A DNA stretch of 64,000 nucleotides from Emmonsiellopsis sp. PD_33 (GCA_032988165.1 JANTQF010000009.1:124001-188000); one strand, 5' to 3'. Counted from the first letter of the stretch, positions 22,038-35,900 are shown. Program-made: numbers and translations. The notes: generated by a model not told the origin, from the sequence alone.

Positions 22038-25000
22038 ATGTCTCAACCGAAACGATGGGATGCTTCCTCCCCATCTTCTTCCAGGTAGGGAACCTAACCA
22101 GCAATGTTCGCGTTTAAACCACCATCTGAGTGCTTTCCAGGAGTCCCATCTCGGCCGGGGTTCGCGGAAATGGAGATTCCACGTGGACTCGTGTCGATGT
22201 CAACTTGTCCGAAAGTTTTACCGACGACGACGACGATAGCAACAGTACCGTCATAGTGTCTCGGGGTATGTCATGCCAGCCAACCATGAGATTTCGAAGA
22301 CGCCATTTTAACCAAAGAATATAAACCAGTGTCCAGTCCCTTGCCTATTCAATTCCACGAAGTCAGGGCTTGGTCTCCCACTCCGCAGATCCAAGTCTCA
22401 TGGCCCTCTACACTTCCCTGGTTTCGATTCCAAAATCTATACATAAATGGTACTATTTCTCCCAAAAACCATGACTCTGATTAACTCTTCAGTTGACAAG
22501 TCATTTAGACCCGTCGAAAGCAAACTTGCTGCTGAAAGCCTGGCAGACTGGGGACGTGTCCGAGCAGGGGAACAACGCCCTGGCTATTTCGGTTGGCACG
22601 AGAAATCTCGAACTGTGCGCCAATCCAGAAGCCCTTAGCCGTGCAGCCGCTGAGGTTGGCAAGTTGATGCCAGAGAGTTTCCCGGGAGAGCACTCGCACC
22701 GAATGAATGCGTTAGTTGCTGGAAACCCTCCTGAAGCTAAGTTAGAAGCCTTCCGCCTTCTAGCTTATCAGCTCTCCAACAACCTGATCGAAGCCGCGGA
22801 ATGGGATAGCGACTGCTCTTACGATGATGACGACGAGAAATATCCCAGAATTATAACCATGTTTAGAGAAATCAACCTACCTCGGAACATGTGGGCAAAA
22901 ATATTTTCCACAGAGCAAGATCGGACTAGTTCTGCCTTTGCGGAGGCTCTTTTCGAAGCTGCGGTCAATACAAAGGCTTGGGATATAGCTCAAGCGCTTT
23001 TGGAAGCTGGCGTCGATCCGAATCAACCGATATCTTCGGATTGGAATTGCTGTACCGAGCGGCCAATTCAGCTCGCTGCCGATTTGAGGATTCGTGGTTT
23101 TGAAATGGCTAAGCTTCTGGTCCAGGCTGGTGCTGAAGTCGATGGCATCACAGAAGATAACGAGAAGAGCGCGCTGCACATTACTGCCGGAAGTGGCAGC
23201 TTGGAGACGACAAAATTCCTTGTGGAGAACGGGGCAGACATTCGCTGCTGGGTTGAAGCCGAGTATTCCAACTCCCCCGTTATATGGTACACTCCCCTCG
23301 TTGCTGCTGCTGAGTCTTCAACGTTGGACTGGCGATTTACCGTTAACAATCGAGGTTCCGATGACGAAGGCGAAGCTACTGAAAAAAAAGAGCCTGAATG
23401 CCTTCGTGTTTTCCGGTACCTATTATCGTTGCATGATGACGTTCGGGATCACGAAATTCTTCAAGAATCCTTGGCTGCGGCCGCGTATCTTGGAAGATTC
23501 GATATAATCGAGCTTCTCCTGGACCGGGGCGGCGTAGACATCAACGAAGAAAGCAGTCGTGGCCTTACTGCTCTAGAGACTGCTGTCTGGCAGAACTATA
23601 AGATGCGGGATACGGTATCAAAACTCATCAGCCACGGGGCTACTGTAAACCGCCCGGATGGACTATCAGCGCTACATATGGCAGCAGCCCACACAGATTG
23701 GGAGTTGGTGCAGCTCCTTGTTGATAACGGCGCTGACATCGATGCCAAGGTCAATCTTCAACCGTCCCGACACACTCATATGTTGTTGGGTGGCCAGTTT
23801 TCACGACGCAGAAATCCGCCCACGGCCCACCTTCACACGCCGCTCCAGCTGGCCCTCCATAGGGTAAATGAACCCTCAAGTATTGGAAGCCTTACTCCAA
23901 AACCAGACAAGGGTGCCATGATTCTGTTGCAGGCAGGCGCCAAATTAACCGGTGGGGAGCTTATCCAAGCAGTCGATTTCGATAGCGAGATTTTGCTCCA
24001 GGCATTGCTTGATAGGGGCGCCGACGTAAACGAGGTAAGCTGGAATGGCCGCACCGCCCTCCAGGCCTGCCTGAAGGCTGGGAATCAAAGGTTGTCTGGT
24101 ATTCTGCTCCGAGCGGGTGCTAAGTTGAAAGGCGGAGAACTCTTCTCGGCCTTCAAGGAAGGGAATCGGGAGGTTATCGATACCCTCCTTGCTAGAGGCG
24201 CAAGGATTGAAGATACTGGTCCCAATGGGGAATCAATCTTAGAAGCAGCATGCTTAAGCCAGAACTGGGAGGGAATGATTTGGGCCATGGAGCACGGTAC
24301 ATCAACATATGACGCGGGTGCCCTATGCGCAGCTATTTGGTCACCTTCGGGCGCGGATGTCACTGTTCACATCAAGAAACTTCTGAGCCAGAGGACCCCT
24401 GAGAATGCAAATCCTTTGCTTGAAGCTACTGCGGTAGGCCGTGCAGCATACCTGCGAGATTGGGATAAACTACACGGCCTTCTTCCTCTCCAAATTCAAA
24501 GCGATTGCATCGTGCCAACAAGCGGATACGTTGGCTACAGCAATTTGGTTTTCCACCGTACCTATTATATGACCGACTGCTACAAAACACAGTTCTGGCA
24601 CGATCATTCTTTAATTCGATGTTCCGCTTTGGTCCCTGCGATTTTGGGCGGGAGCTGGGAAATCGTCCAGGCCATGCTAAAGGCCGGTTACCGCCCGGAT
24701 GCCCTCACTCTCCTCGTCGCAATTAAACGGCCCAGCCCAGCAGATATCGTCGAGCTCATCAAGCACGGTGCCGATGTTAATTCTCGAGCTCGCCGCGACC
24801 TTGATACTCCTCTGCAGCTCGCCGTGCGTTTTAAGCGGGCTGATTTGGTACGGACCCTCTTATCGAACGGTGCAGACGTTAACGCTCCGCCTCCCGTCTG
24901 CGTGCCGTTAGAAACCTGGGACAACGAGCCCAATGAGCTTGCACCACGCACGGCGCTCCAAACAGCCGTCGAACGCGGCCATCTAGAAATCATCGACATG

Positions 25001-25507
25001 CTCCTCACAGCGGGCGCAAATGCGAACGGCCCCCTGGCCCTTGACTCAGGCCGCACTGTTGGCGCTACAGAGTTGCAATTTGCAGCCTCAAAGGGGCATC
25101 TCGGGATTGCGAAGCGGCTTATGGAGCTAGGAGCAAAAGTCGATGCGCCTCGGGCAGATACAAAGGGCCGCACGGCGCTGGAAGGCGCTGCTGAGCACGG
25201 AAGACTAGATATGGTGCAATTTCTCTTGGAGAATGGGGCAAACACTCAGGACGGAGATGGCTTTTGGCAGTATCATAGGGCTATTGAGTTTGCCCGGCGA
25301 TATGGGCATCTTACGGTTGCGCGACTACTTGAAGATTGGAGGGAGTGGACTCCGCGTGATTATGAATGTAGTCGAGCAGATGGGCTGTTGGATGATGATT
25401 TCCGCTTGGTTTGGCGGCGTACATCAGGATATGATGATGATGGATATTCAGCGGATGAGGATGCGGTGGACGAGGAGGAACAGGAGGAGGAAGTAGAAGA
25501 AGACTAG
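22038..25507 (+). CDS. Large ankyrin-repeat protein
   Basis: The main exon ends at the TAG at 25505-25507. It cannot start on its own, because a TGA lies in frame at 22478-22480. My model uses exons 22038-22084, 22141-22265, 22330-22449 and 22509-25507, which join in phase with good donor, branch and acceptor sites and give 1096 residues. The N-terminus would be MSQPKRWDASSPSSSRSP with an acidic DDDDD patch. Ankyrin repeats run through most of the protein: SALHITAGSGSLETTKFLVE, GLSALHMAAAHTDWELVQLL, TPLQLAVRFKRADLVRTLL, TALQTAVERGHLEIIDMLL and TALEGAAEHGRLDMVQFLLE. The C-terminus is very acidic (DEDAVDEEEQEEEVEED). No catalytic domain is seen; a scaffold role is the safest description. The frame stays open for 77 codons past the TAG (see findings). 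The last exon is firm; the first three are less certain. Confidence 0.82.
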
Positions 25508-26292
25508 GACGAGTTAACTCATGATTATGACTCCTCTATAGATAAGGATAAATCTGACAGCGATGAAGACAATATGGGAATGGAAATATGCATTGGGGAG
25601 ATCAATTCGGAAATGGCAGCTCCTATACCTACCCCACTGTCACATCCTTCTATAAAGGTCAATTACATTATCTCTGAACACCCCTATCGGCTTAAGTTTT
25701 GCTCTATAAGTCATTTCTTACACGATATTCATCGCTGGTAGGTTCCAACCTGACGCAATCTTATTTCGCTAGAATCGACCAACATCCCCTTTGCTCAAAT
25801 TAAGCCACACCTACTCAACTCTTACCTGCATTTAGTTCATAAACGCTGACGTGGAAAATACAAAGGTGAAACAGGCCAAATTTTCAAGAACACCCTCAAC
25901 TAGCTAGAGACAAGCTGGTAAGTGGCTGAAGAAGCTCAATAAGCCGCCCGCTAAAGTAACTCTGAGACCCCCAACGCCTATACTATACTCCAACCAAAAA
26001 AAAAAAAAAGATAATAACCACGGCTAGAAAGCTTTTGCTTAGCCAACAATCCAGATGCAGAAGAAGAAAAAGAAAAAATAAATCAGAAATCAGAAATTGC
26101 ATCCCTCCCAAGGTGAATAATGTACGTGTATAACATCTCCATGCCCTGTATCCATCCTAGTCCAACCGGGACCATCCATATATCCCTCCAAATGTACCAA
26201 ATGACTCCAGCGGCCGTCCATCCCATCTTAACCTATTGCCCCGTACCACCCAATACCATACAGAATAGAATAACTTAACTCTCATATAGCGC
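25508..26292. other. Convergent intergenic region, with open frame after the ankyrin stop
   Basis: From 25508 to 25741 the ankyrin frame continues without a stop. It is acidic at first (DELTHDYDSSIDKDKSDSDED). After that the sequence is ordinary AT-rich 3' flank with an A-run of about 13 near 25997. No other gene is visible before the RhoGEF stop at 26293. Confidence 0.6.
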
Positions 26293-29200
26293 TCATTCGT
26301 CACCCTTGCGGTCCTCCCCGTTAGCGAACACCCCAAGCTGCTGAGCCTTCAAACCCCCAATTTCCCTTTTCAGCCTCGAGTTCTCCTTCTTCACCCTAGC
26401 CACTTCATCTAGAGCCTCTCTCAATTGGGTCTTTAACGCTTCCTCGCCAGCACCTAATCGGACTTCCTTAGACACTCGACTAAGTTCACTATTAAATCTC
26501 TCGTACAGTGCGCTGTTTTCTGCGTTTGCTTCACGATAGAGCTCATCGAGTTTCTTGGCTCTGCGTTCGCTCACGAGTAGTGAGGTTTGGATGTCTTTCT
26601 CTAAGATGGAGGTCCGAGAGGAGATGTCTGATATCATACTTGTGACCTTGGATTCGAGGTTACGAACGCGGCTCGTGAGGGCAGCGGTGGAGGTGGAGCC
26701 GGAAGTAGAGTTGGAAGTAGAGTTGGAAATAGATGGAGGAGATGCGAGAGGTTTGGGAGTTGTTGGCCGCCGTCTTACCGGTGATATCCGGGTATTAGCG
26801 AGTTCATCAGCAACAGATGAAATTTCAGCTTGTATATTTGACTCCGCAGCTGCTAATGCTTTCTTCTCATTTTGAAGACGTTCGCGTAACTGTTTGTTTT
26901 TTGGGTAATCATGTTAGCCAACAACGTATCGAAGCAAGTTATAAAAGTTTCGTCACGTACCTTCTGGGGATTCTGCATTCGTAGTTTCGGGGTTCTTTGT
27001 GGCGAGGAGGATGACTGAGGCCGAGCATTCCCTACCTCAGCAGGACTCGGTAGAGCAACACGGTCTTTGAGTAGGAGGTTTCTCGGCGACGGGATATGGG
27101 AGAAAGTTTCCGTCCGTCGTTTAGGGCTAAGCTGAGGGGTAGAGCCTGGGTTTGACCTCCGGTTCGCTGCTCGCTCTGCAAGCGTGGTCCTTGGAGTGGG
27201 CGGAACATTCTCTTTTCGAGGGGACACAGTGGTCCGCGAAGGAGATGCAACAGCAGTGGTCCGCTTCGGGGTCTGGGGTGAAATCCCATTAGGTTGTTTC
27301 AGTTGTCGGGGCGAAGTAGGCTCTGGCGTCGATTTGTGATTAGGAGAAGGTGGAGTAAGAGGGCGTTTCAACTCTATTGGAGGGAGTAAAGGCGCGACGT
27401 TCGGGTTCGGCAGGGCCTTCAAGTCGGATAGAGAGCTTCTTCGTTTTTTCTTTATGGTTATAGGTTTATCCATAGCGCGATCCTCTCCGATAGAAGCAAG
27501 CGTTGGGGCATTGCTGTGGGAACTGTTTGGTCGTAGTGATTGGTCTTCGGCAGAGGCAGAGAAGAGGCCATGTGCAAGAAGACGCTCCCTTGACACAGGT
27601 CGCAACAGACTAGCTAAACGCGAATCCGTATCTATGGATCTGGATCGGAAAAGGGATGCTTTTGACAGACTTGATGGCTGTGAATCTGGGTCCCCGTGGG
27701 GTCTTGATGATTTGCTCAATGTTCGAATGATGGAGCTAACTTTGCCCTCACTCTCTGATTTACCACGATCCCTACTGCCAAAGCCAAAGCGTTTCCGAAA
27801 GGATGAAGCATTTGACCCAACGGATCCTGCACCTGCAGATTGGAGGCGAGTTCCTGGGGCCATAGGATCGTTCACAAGCGTTCCCTCGGTTGAAATAGTT
27901 GGTGTAGCGGCGTCATCAAATAGCCGGTCAAAATCCTCCACTAACCGGTCAAGGAGGGATATATGATCCATTGGGTTCCCTTCGTCGGTCAAAAGTTCCG
28001 AGAATGTTGCGGTCAGGGCACCACGATCGCCATCATTCCCGGAAGCGTCTAGCAACTCTGCCAACAGTCTTACCATAGCTGCCAGAGCTCGCCGTGTTTG
28101 AGGACTCATTTCCGTCAAAAAATGGTGAAAATAATCCTCGAAATCTCCGGGGAACATTGAGTCGAACCTGGTCTGCATTGCCTGTAATGCGTCTGGCGAA
28201 ATTACGGGACCAATATACTCTTTCCAGGCTTTCTCCATGAATGTTTCAAAGGCCACAAATAGAACATCGACTGGGGCTTCCGCTGCAAGTTGGATCTTAC
28301 CAGCGTCTTCTAAAAGTGCGTTATATAGTTCGTTAACTGCAGCCGGATTTGCTTGTTTTCGTGTCCTTAGAACACGGCCAACAATATTTCCACTTCTCGA
28401 GCGTATTGCAATAATATATGCAGCAAAGGTTTCTTCGAGGGACTTGAGCATATCCTGGGTCTTCTCTCCCACATTTATTCCAAATAAGGCTGGGTCGCTC
28501 TCATTCAACCCCTTTTCAGAGGATGTGGGGCGGGGGACAGAAGCATTTGAGTGGGCCGATCCGGGTGGTAATATAGGTGGGATTTCTCTCAGAACGGGAG
28601 CTGGTAATAATGACCTTGAAGTGGGCAACGAGCTCTTGGGGCTACCGTTCCAGAAGTTGGATAAAAACTTTGAAGGGGAAGGTGGCCGGAATCCCCGCGC
28701 TAGTTTTGCATGCTCCAAAATACTATCCGTTATAGCGCGAATGATGTTGAAGTTGGAATTCAGGATGGCAGATGTCAATATTGGGTTCTGGGGTTGATGT
28801 AGTGGACGAAGAAGGTGGTTGACTATAAATAGTTAGCTTGCTATATACCACCCATAATGCAATTTGACCTACGCCGACTAGACAGTATGGAAATGAATTC
28901 CGTTGCGCTAAATGTGTCACTGGAAGAGACTCCTACAACTGAATCTATTTCCATCCTATATTTGTCGCCTGCTAAAGATGAAATCGACGCGATTACTTCC
29001 ACTTCTGGTCGGCTTAACTCCTTTGATCTTAAGGTTTTCGACCCGTCAAGTATGATTCTGATAGTAGACGACACGTTTTGGCCGGCAACATCTTTTGGTT
29101 CGTCCTCAAACACAGAAGCCAATATTCCGAGGTTGGAAGAGGTGCCTTTGAAACTGTGAAGTACCCATTTTCCGCTTTCTCTGTACTGTTCGGGGAATCG

Positions 29201-31087
29201 ACCTTCAATCCTAGCCTTAGTAATTTCTTCGATCAAACGCCCAGCCTTGCCTTCATATGTAGACGAGAGCTCGAGGGCATGCATGACCGCTCCTGATCGA
29301 GACCGTTCGTTTTGTACAAAGTTTCCGGCTGGGGTTATGTATAAGGTGCGTCCGCAAGGTGATTGAGTACAGCGCATGTTCGTTATCCTCAGTGCTTGCA
29401 AAAATTTGAGTTCGAAGAATACCGGTTCCTCGTTATTAGGGACAGTAGGAGGTTTATCTAGCTCAGCGTATAGGCCGCGGGCGGTCATCCTACTTTCAGG
29501 TGTTTTAGATAGCAGAATCAAGTAGTCACCGTAAAGTAATAGAATTCCCGATTCAGGCCCCTCTGCCGGAGAGAATATTTGATAAGGAGGTAGGAGTTCA
29601 TAGAAATCCGCTGCAGTAATCAATCGCCCAGAGGGTAAGCTCGACGTCGGGAAATCTTCTACGAGGTTTTGTAGCCGCTCCAAACCCCGTGAGCCGTCTT
29701 TTGAAGAGTGCGAATCCAACGAGCAGATTTCTGTGATGATATCTCGGGCTTTAAGAAGTGTTCGGACGGCAGGATGGGCGGATGGAAGGGCACTCGTCAT
29801 AGCATCGATAAGAAGGCTATATCGTGGAAGACGTTGAACAGGCTCCATCAATATCGAGCGCATCTTCTGTTCACCTGTCTCATACACTCGCTTGGAGAAA
29901 CTTGACTGATTGTCGTTAAGAAATGAGCTGAGTGTCTGCGAAAACCCATGATGTGCGGCCATATAGTCTCCATATGGTTTCGAAAAGCGCGGGAACCACC
30001 CCAGCAAGGCATGAGCAAATTGGATAGCCCCCAGCGCATCCTTTCTCTGTCCGTTAGAGTCTCGACGAAAAGAGGATGAGCTGATCTCCGTATCTGTCGA
30101 CAAATCCACGAGAGCATCTTTCTCTGATTGCTCGAGAATCTCTTGTATTTCGCCTAGGAACCCCATGTTCACTTCAAGAATCTCGTTCAGGCAGGGGGGA
30201 AACAGCTGTCTCAACGCAGTCTCGTCAGGGCTAGTGCTGGTTGGGAGTTTATCTGCTGCTTTTTGATAGAATTTCTGGATGATGTTATTCACCAGGTCGT
30301 ACATTTTGTTGACGTATCTTTCCTCTGTATCGACAACCTCACACATAGCAAGCCTGAACGTTTCTTTTTGGGCCGCCAAAAATAATTTAGACTTGCTCGA
30401 GTTTGTTGGTTGCGATGGGGCGCGTCGTAATTTCGAAGTTGGCAAAAATATAGGTTCACCAAGCTGCTCAATCAATGGACTATATTTCCCATACTGCCAG
30501 CCTAGCCCTTCTTGCGACTCGGGGTCACAGTCAGACTCCCTGGCAGACTTGGACGCAGCAACGGAGCCTAGTGGTAGCACAAGATCCACGTCGATCCAAG
30601 GCACAATCCTATCACTGTATGCATTCCGGAGATCGGGTATGATATCCGTCGGGTCTTCTATCTTGACCATTTTGTTTGCTAATTCGGCAGCGTGCATTTC
30701 GTCGAAGGTGTTTGGCGATCGCACTGATTGTTTCCCCGCCCGTGCGGTCCCTAGCAACACATATCTCACGGGTTCTGACAGCTCCCCGAAATATTTCAAC
30801 AGACAGACTGCTAAACCTCGATATATTTCATCGCCTTGCTTGTCGCGGGGTAGATGGTTGACAGCAGCATAGAGCGGGGCTGCGGGGGAAATAGTAACTC
30901 GAGGGTAACTTTGCAAGCCGCCGGGCGCGATAATATGTGCTTGGAAACGAGAACTGCGGACGGTGGAATTGGCAGTGATAACCGGGCCGTAGAAGATGAG
31001 GACGGAGGAGAGAATAGGATCCACGGCGTGGTAAAGCGCAAGCTGCTCCAGCGGCAGACCCGCGATGGAGGTCGACACCGAAGTCAT
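26293..31087 (-). CDS. RhoGEF (DH domain) protein, probably Bud3-like
   Basis: Three exons (31087-28873, 28822-26961, 26889-26293) give 1557 residues. The first junction joins LSSR to LNHLLRPLHQPQNP, confirming that two long reading frames are one gene. A Dbl-homology domain covers roughly residues 240-460, with EVVDTEERYVNKMYDLVNNI as its first helix and ILMEPVQRLPRYSLLIDAM as the conserved late helix. The region after it (KFLQALRITNMRC, RTLYITPAGNF) could be a divergent PH-like module. The C-terminal half is Ser/Pro-rich with many basic SP/TP sites and ends in a coiled coil (about residues 1440-1550). Size and layout suit fungal Bud3, which in Aspergillus acts as a GEF for Rho4 in septation. 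That identification is from architecture only; other fungal DH proteins remain possible. Confidence 0.85.
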
Positions 31088-32698
31088 GGTGGAGGGCGCT
31101 TTCTGCGCGTCGCGCCGTGGCAGAGCGGAAATTTAGAAAGGCGCGATTACTGACAAAAGGAGGACGGGACAATCTGGTATGCATGTCAGCGCTTGCCTGC
31201 CAATTGGCGTGGTGGGGATGTTACCAGCAAACCATTGGAAGTATGTAAACAAACCCCAAGATAAGATCCATCAGAGCATATCACCAAAACCGTATGGCAG
31301 AGGAGCAGGCAAGAATGTCAGGGTGAATCGCAAACAGAACTTCCATCAAGACAGAACGCAGGTGCTCCAATGCCGCCCACGGTGTTCCTGAGCGGTCAAC
31401 AGCACGCAGCAGAAGTACGGTGTGTGCTGGCTCTATCAGTTTGATGCGCTGGATGCGGCTTGTTGTCGCCCGGCTTCTGCGGCTCTGATTGGCCCAGACA
31501 CGCGATGGGGCCCAGATCGCGGTTATCGGTGCTTACGTCAACAGGCACGTGACAGAGATCTGTTGATCCCGCTTCGGGCTCTAAAAATAGCCTGCCGAGA
31601 GCAAATCCATCGTCATGTATGTATGTATGTACATGTACATGTACATTGCTGTATGTCCGTGATGGCGGTCAACAGCATGGTTTTATGTTGTGCGGGCGGC
31701 GGAACTACTAGACGCAATTGATTCAATGTGGTAACGGGACATAGCCTCAAAGGTACCACAAGGCAGTAAATCAATTGGCCCGGTTCTTATTTCTGGATCC
31801 CCAAAAGGAGATCGTGATAATTTATTTGATAACCCGGCGGAGAAGAGATCCTCGAGCCAAATACCACGTGAAAAATGACTAACAAGAACGTGTCCATCCA
31901 ACATCCTTGCTCCAAAGGCACATTTTTCCCGCCCGCTCCCTCCTCTACTTAGTCCATTGCCCGAAGGCCCGCGCCTCTTCTATGAGTCCCTTCACAGTCT
32001 TCAAACCAAACCCCGGAGATCAGGAAAGTCACGAATATTTGATATAGTCGACAATGGCTCTTGTTTATTGTGGGTTCTTTGTGCGTGGTGGAACATCCGA
32101 TGGCCCCTCACTCCCCAAAAAGGGGCATAGGCAACATTAAAATCCAGTTCATCCCGCAAGGGATCGGGCGGTCCATGGATCGATTGTCTGCGATTTAGGA
32201 AATCCGAGTACTCCCAAGACGCAATTGTTGAACAGAGCTAATTTGGAATATCGAAGGAAGAGCTGTGTAAATGGTGCAGCTCCATATCCAAGTAAAGCAG
32301 ATTGGTCTATCTTCTCATTCTGATATTATGCCTGCTGTGCATTGCCTAACTCCAAATGTATAAACTGCATTCAATGTAATCCGCCATAAAACATAGAAGT
32401 GGTTGGTGGGGAATGTTTCTGGTTTCGTCCAAAAACAGGCTGGGAGATACTATGTAACCAGATCCATGATCACCCTCGTAGGAGTTCAAACAGATATGAT
32501 ATATGCAAGCCGCACTCACGAAGCGCTGATTCCCCTGTTGTATTCTTGTTGCGATATGCCAGTCTCATCCTGTTGATGGGCAAACCCCAGAGTCTCGAAG
32601 TCGGAGGTTGGAATCGGGGCGCTAAACCCAATCGGGATCCTCCGAGCTCGCGCCAGCTTATGTCAGCCGTACTCTTCGACTCCAAAGAAGCCAGCTAC
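31088..32698. promoter_or_regulatory. Divergent promoter region, RhoGEF / Gea1
   Basis: About 1.6 kb lies between head-to-head genes. It contains a CACGTG near 31546, a tetranucleotide repeat near 31615 and many small non-conserved reading frames. Parts of the right end are probably transcribed as Gea1 leader. No RNA gene is recognised. Confidence 0.45.
31614..31646. repeat. ATGT / ACATGT short tandem repeat
   Basis: Four ATGT-type units are followed by three copies of ACATGT-type sequence in the Gea1/RhoGEF intergenic region. It is a simple microsatellite, likely variable between strains, with no sign of a telomeric or mobile origin. Confidence 0.8.
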
Positions 32699-32928
32699 AT
32701 GTTTCTCCCCAACGCAACAACAAACACATCTTGCGCCGCCGCAGGTCAGCATTTCTTGCAAGCTCTGTGACACTTCTTTGCAACGGCCTGGAGACGGTAA
32801 CACACCAAATGATTGATTAAAGGACCCCGATACTTATCTCCCCCCCCAGTGGTCCGGTAAGCTAACATATGCATGCGACTCCGATGAAAGATCTCCGCTA
32901 ACTTATATCTGAACCGTACAGATTAAAT

Positions 32929-35900
32929 ATGACCATTGCGCTCGAGAATCCTAATGATAATGACCTCCCACATATGCTAGACCCTTCTACTTCGAGTTCC
33001 CCTGCCGACGATGCCTCCTCCACCCCTTCTCCCGATTTCGCTGCAAGCGGCAACATGCACAGAGACACCATACCAATAGCAGTAGACCCTATTGCGTTGG
33101 TGACAACAGAATGCATTACAGTTACTTCTTCTATGCGGAAGCATTCAAGATGGGCCCACTCGTCAGTTGCTGCCATCCTGGGTGGAAGTGGTGCTTCCCG
33201 CTCATATGAACGAGAACTCTCTCTACCTTCGAGTCCGCGAAATGTCTCCTTCGGAACCAAGGCACCTAAAATCGCCCCAACGAAATTTGGCACCATAGGC
33301 ATCGAAGGAGACCATGCACTTGCGAGTAGATGGGGTCTAAGAGGAAAGAAGGGGAAAAGCATGCAGGATAATCCGCTGATGTCTGCGTTCACCCGCCTTC
33401 GGATCGACCTAAAGGATTGCAAGGATATTCGCGATTTTGATACTCCCTCACTTTTGCATCCGTTTCTTCAGGTGATTCGATCGTCGTCTACTTCGGCTCC
33501 CATTACTTCTCTGGCCTTGGTCGCTATAACCAAGTTTTTCGCCTATAATATTATCAGTAGAGACTCACCGCGGCTCTCTATGGCTCTTCAGCTCCTATCA
33601 GCCGCTATCACGCACTGCCGATTTGAAGCCAGCGACTCCGCGGCTGACGAGATCGTCCTACTTCGCATCCTTAAGCTCATGGAGGGCATGCTTTCTAGGC
33701 CTGAGGGTGAGCTTCTAGGAGACGAAAGCGTTTGCGAAATGATGGAGACCGGCCTTAGCATGTGCTGCCAGGTTCGGCTATCCGAGGTGCTTCGTCGTTC
33801 GGCCGAAATGTCGATGATAAATATGTGCCAGGTCATTTTCCAACGTCTTGGTCAACTGGAGGTAGAGGATACGCCAGATCCCAATTTGTATCAGGAAGAG
33901 GAACCACCCGATATACCTGGCAACTTCAAAATGGACCCTTCTGTGGATGGAAATACTGTGGCTTCGCAACACCCGTCGAGTATGGGCTTAGATACTTCCA
34001 ATCCAGATAAAGATCGTGCCAGCGGCGAGGAAACTTCGGAGATTAACACCAACGGCGATACAGCTCCCAGTGTGCCCGAACCCCATGAGGACATGTCCCC
34101 CGAAGTCAAACCTTACTCATTACCCTCCATTCGCGAACTCTTCCGTGTCCTCATTGATCTGCTGGATCCACATAACAGGCAACACACTGACACCATGAGA
34201 GTTATGTCGCTAAGAATAATCGACGTGGCTCTTGAGGTGGCAGGGCCATCCATAGCAAGACACCCCAGTCTTGCGCAGCTCGCGAAAGATGATTTATGTC
34301 GCCATCTGTTCCAACTAGTAAGATCTGAAAATATGGCCTTACTAAGTGGATCTTTGCGGGTTGCAGGGACCCTTCTGTCTACCTGTCGCAGTGTCCTTAA
34401 ATTGCAGCAAGAACTATTTCTCTCATATTTGGTTGCATGTTTGCATCCAAGAGTCGAAATACCCCGTGAACCTGGAATCGACCCAAGTTTATACTCTGGT
34501 GTTCCCCAGGCCCCGAAGCTAGTGAAGCCCGCGCCGTCGCAATCAAGTAGCGGTAGATCAACTCCAGTGCCTGTCAAGGATCGCCAGAAGCTTGGCATGG
34601 AAGGAGGATCTCGAAAGCCTGAAGCCAGAGAAGCTATGGTGGAGAGCATTGGGCTACTTGCACGGATACCGAGCTTCATGGTTGAGCTTTTTATAAACTA
34701 TGACTGTGAAGTGGACCGAGCTGATCTCTGTGAAGACATGGTCGGCCTGCTATCTCGAAATGCATTTCCCGACTCGGCAACTTGGAGTACGACAAATGTA
34801 CCTCCACTCTGTCTCGATGCGCTTCTAGGATACGTGCAATTTATTGCTGAAAGACTTGATCAACCACCTGACTATCAGAACCTTCCTGACCCCGCGCGCT
34901 TGAGAGAACAACGCCAACGAAAGAAGATTATCATTCAAGGGGCGACGAAATTCAACGAAAATCCGAAAGCGGGAATTGCATTCCTGGCTTCACATGGAGT
35001 TATCGAGGACCCTAATAACCCTCAGCTAGTTGCGAAGTTTCTCAAAGGGACCGGCCGCCTGTCGAAAAAGGTCCTAGGAGAATATATTTCGAAAAAATCA
35101 AATGAACCCCTTCTCGACGAGTTCATCGGTCTTCTCGACTTTGACGGCAAAAACGTAGTCGAAGCTCTCCGGGACCTCCTAGGCTCGTTCCGCCTTCCCG
35201 GCGAGGCTCCACTCATTCAACGAATTCTCACTTTCTTCTCCGACAAATACGTCACCAAAGTCCAGCCCAGTGGAGTGGCGGACAAAGACTCCCTTTTCGT
35301 CTTAACTTATGCCATAATCATGCTGAATACCAACTTGTATAATCCGAACGTGAAAGCACAGGATCGCATGACGTTCCCCGCTTTTGCGAAAAATCTTAGG
35401 GGCGTGAATGGTGGGAAGGATTTCGATGAAGAATTCCTCCAGGAAATCTACAGTTCGATCCAACACAATGAGATTATCCTGCCCGATGAGCATGAGAATA
35501 AGCATGCATTTGATTACGCTTGGAAGGAACTCCTTATGAAAGCCGGTGGAACGGGAGAATTGGCACTCTGTGACTCCAATGTGTTTGACGCTGAAATGTT
35601 TGAAGCAACCTGGCGACCTGTGATAGCAACTCTTTCTTATGTTTTTATGTCTGCCTCCGACGATGCAGTCTTCTCCAGGGTTGTCATTGGCTTCGATCAG
35701 TGCGCCAAGATTGCCTCGAGATACCAATTGACCGAGGCACTCGATCGGATCATATTCTGCCTGAGTTCCATAAGCACACTTGCGTCCGATCCTCCGCCCA
35801 ACACATCCCTCAATACTGAGGTTCAAGCTGGTAAAAAGAGCGTTATGGTTAGCGAGCTTGCTGTCAAATTAGGCAGAGATTTCCGAGCACAACTCGCAAC

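Noticed and set aside
24688..25245. 185-codon minus-strand Ser/Arg-rich frame
   Set aside because: It is antisense to ankyrin repeats; their regular codon pattern readily leaves long open frames on the other strand.
28841..31087. The frames at 28841-31087 and 26853-28778 considered as two separate genes
   Set aside because: A 50-nt intron with GTAGGT donor and TATAG acceptor joins them in phase, and the second frame lacks its own promoter-sized gap.
31614..31646. ATGT/ACATGT units considered as a telomere-like or CRISPR-like repeat
   Set aside because: Units are too short and contiguous, with no spacers and no TTAGGG-type sequence. It is a microsatellite.
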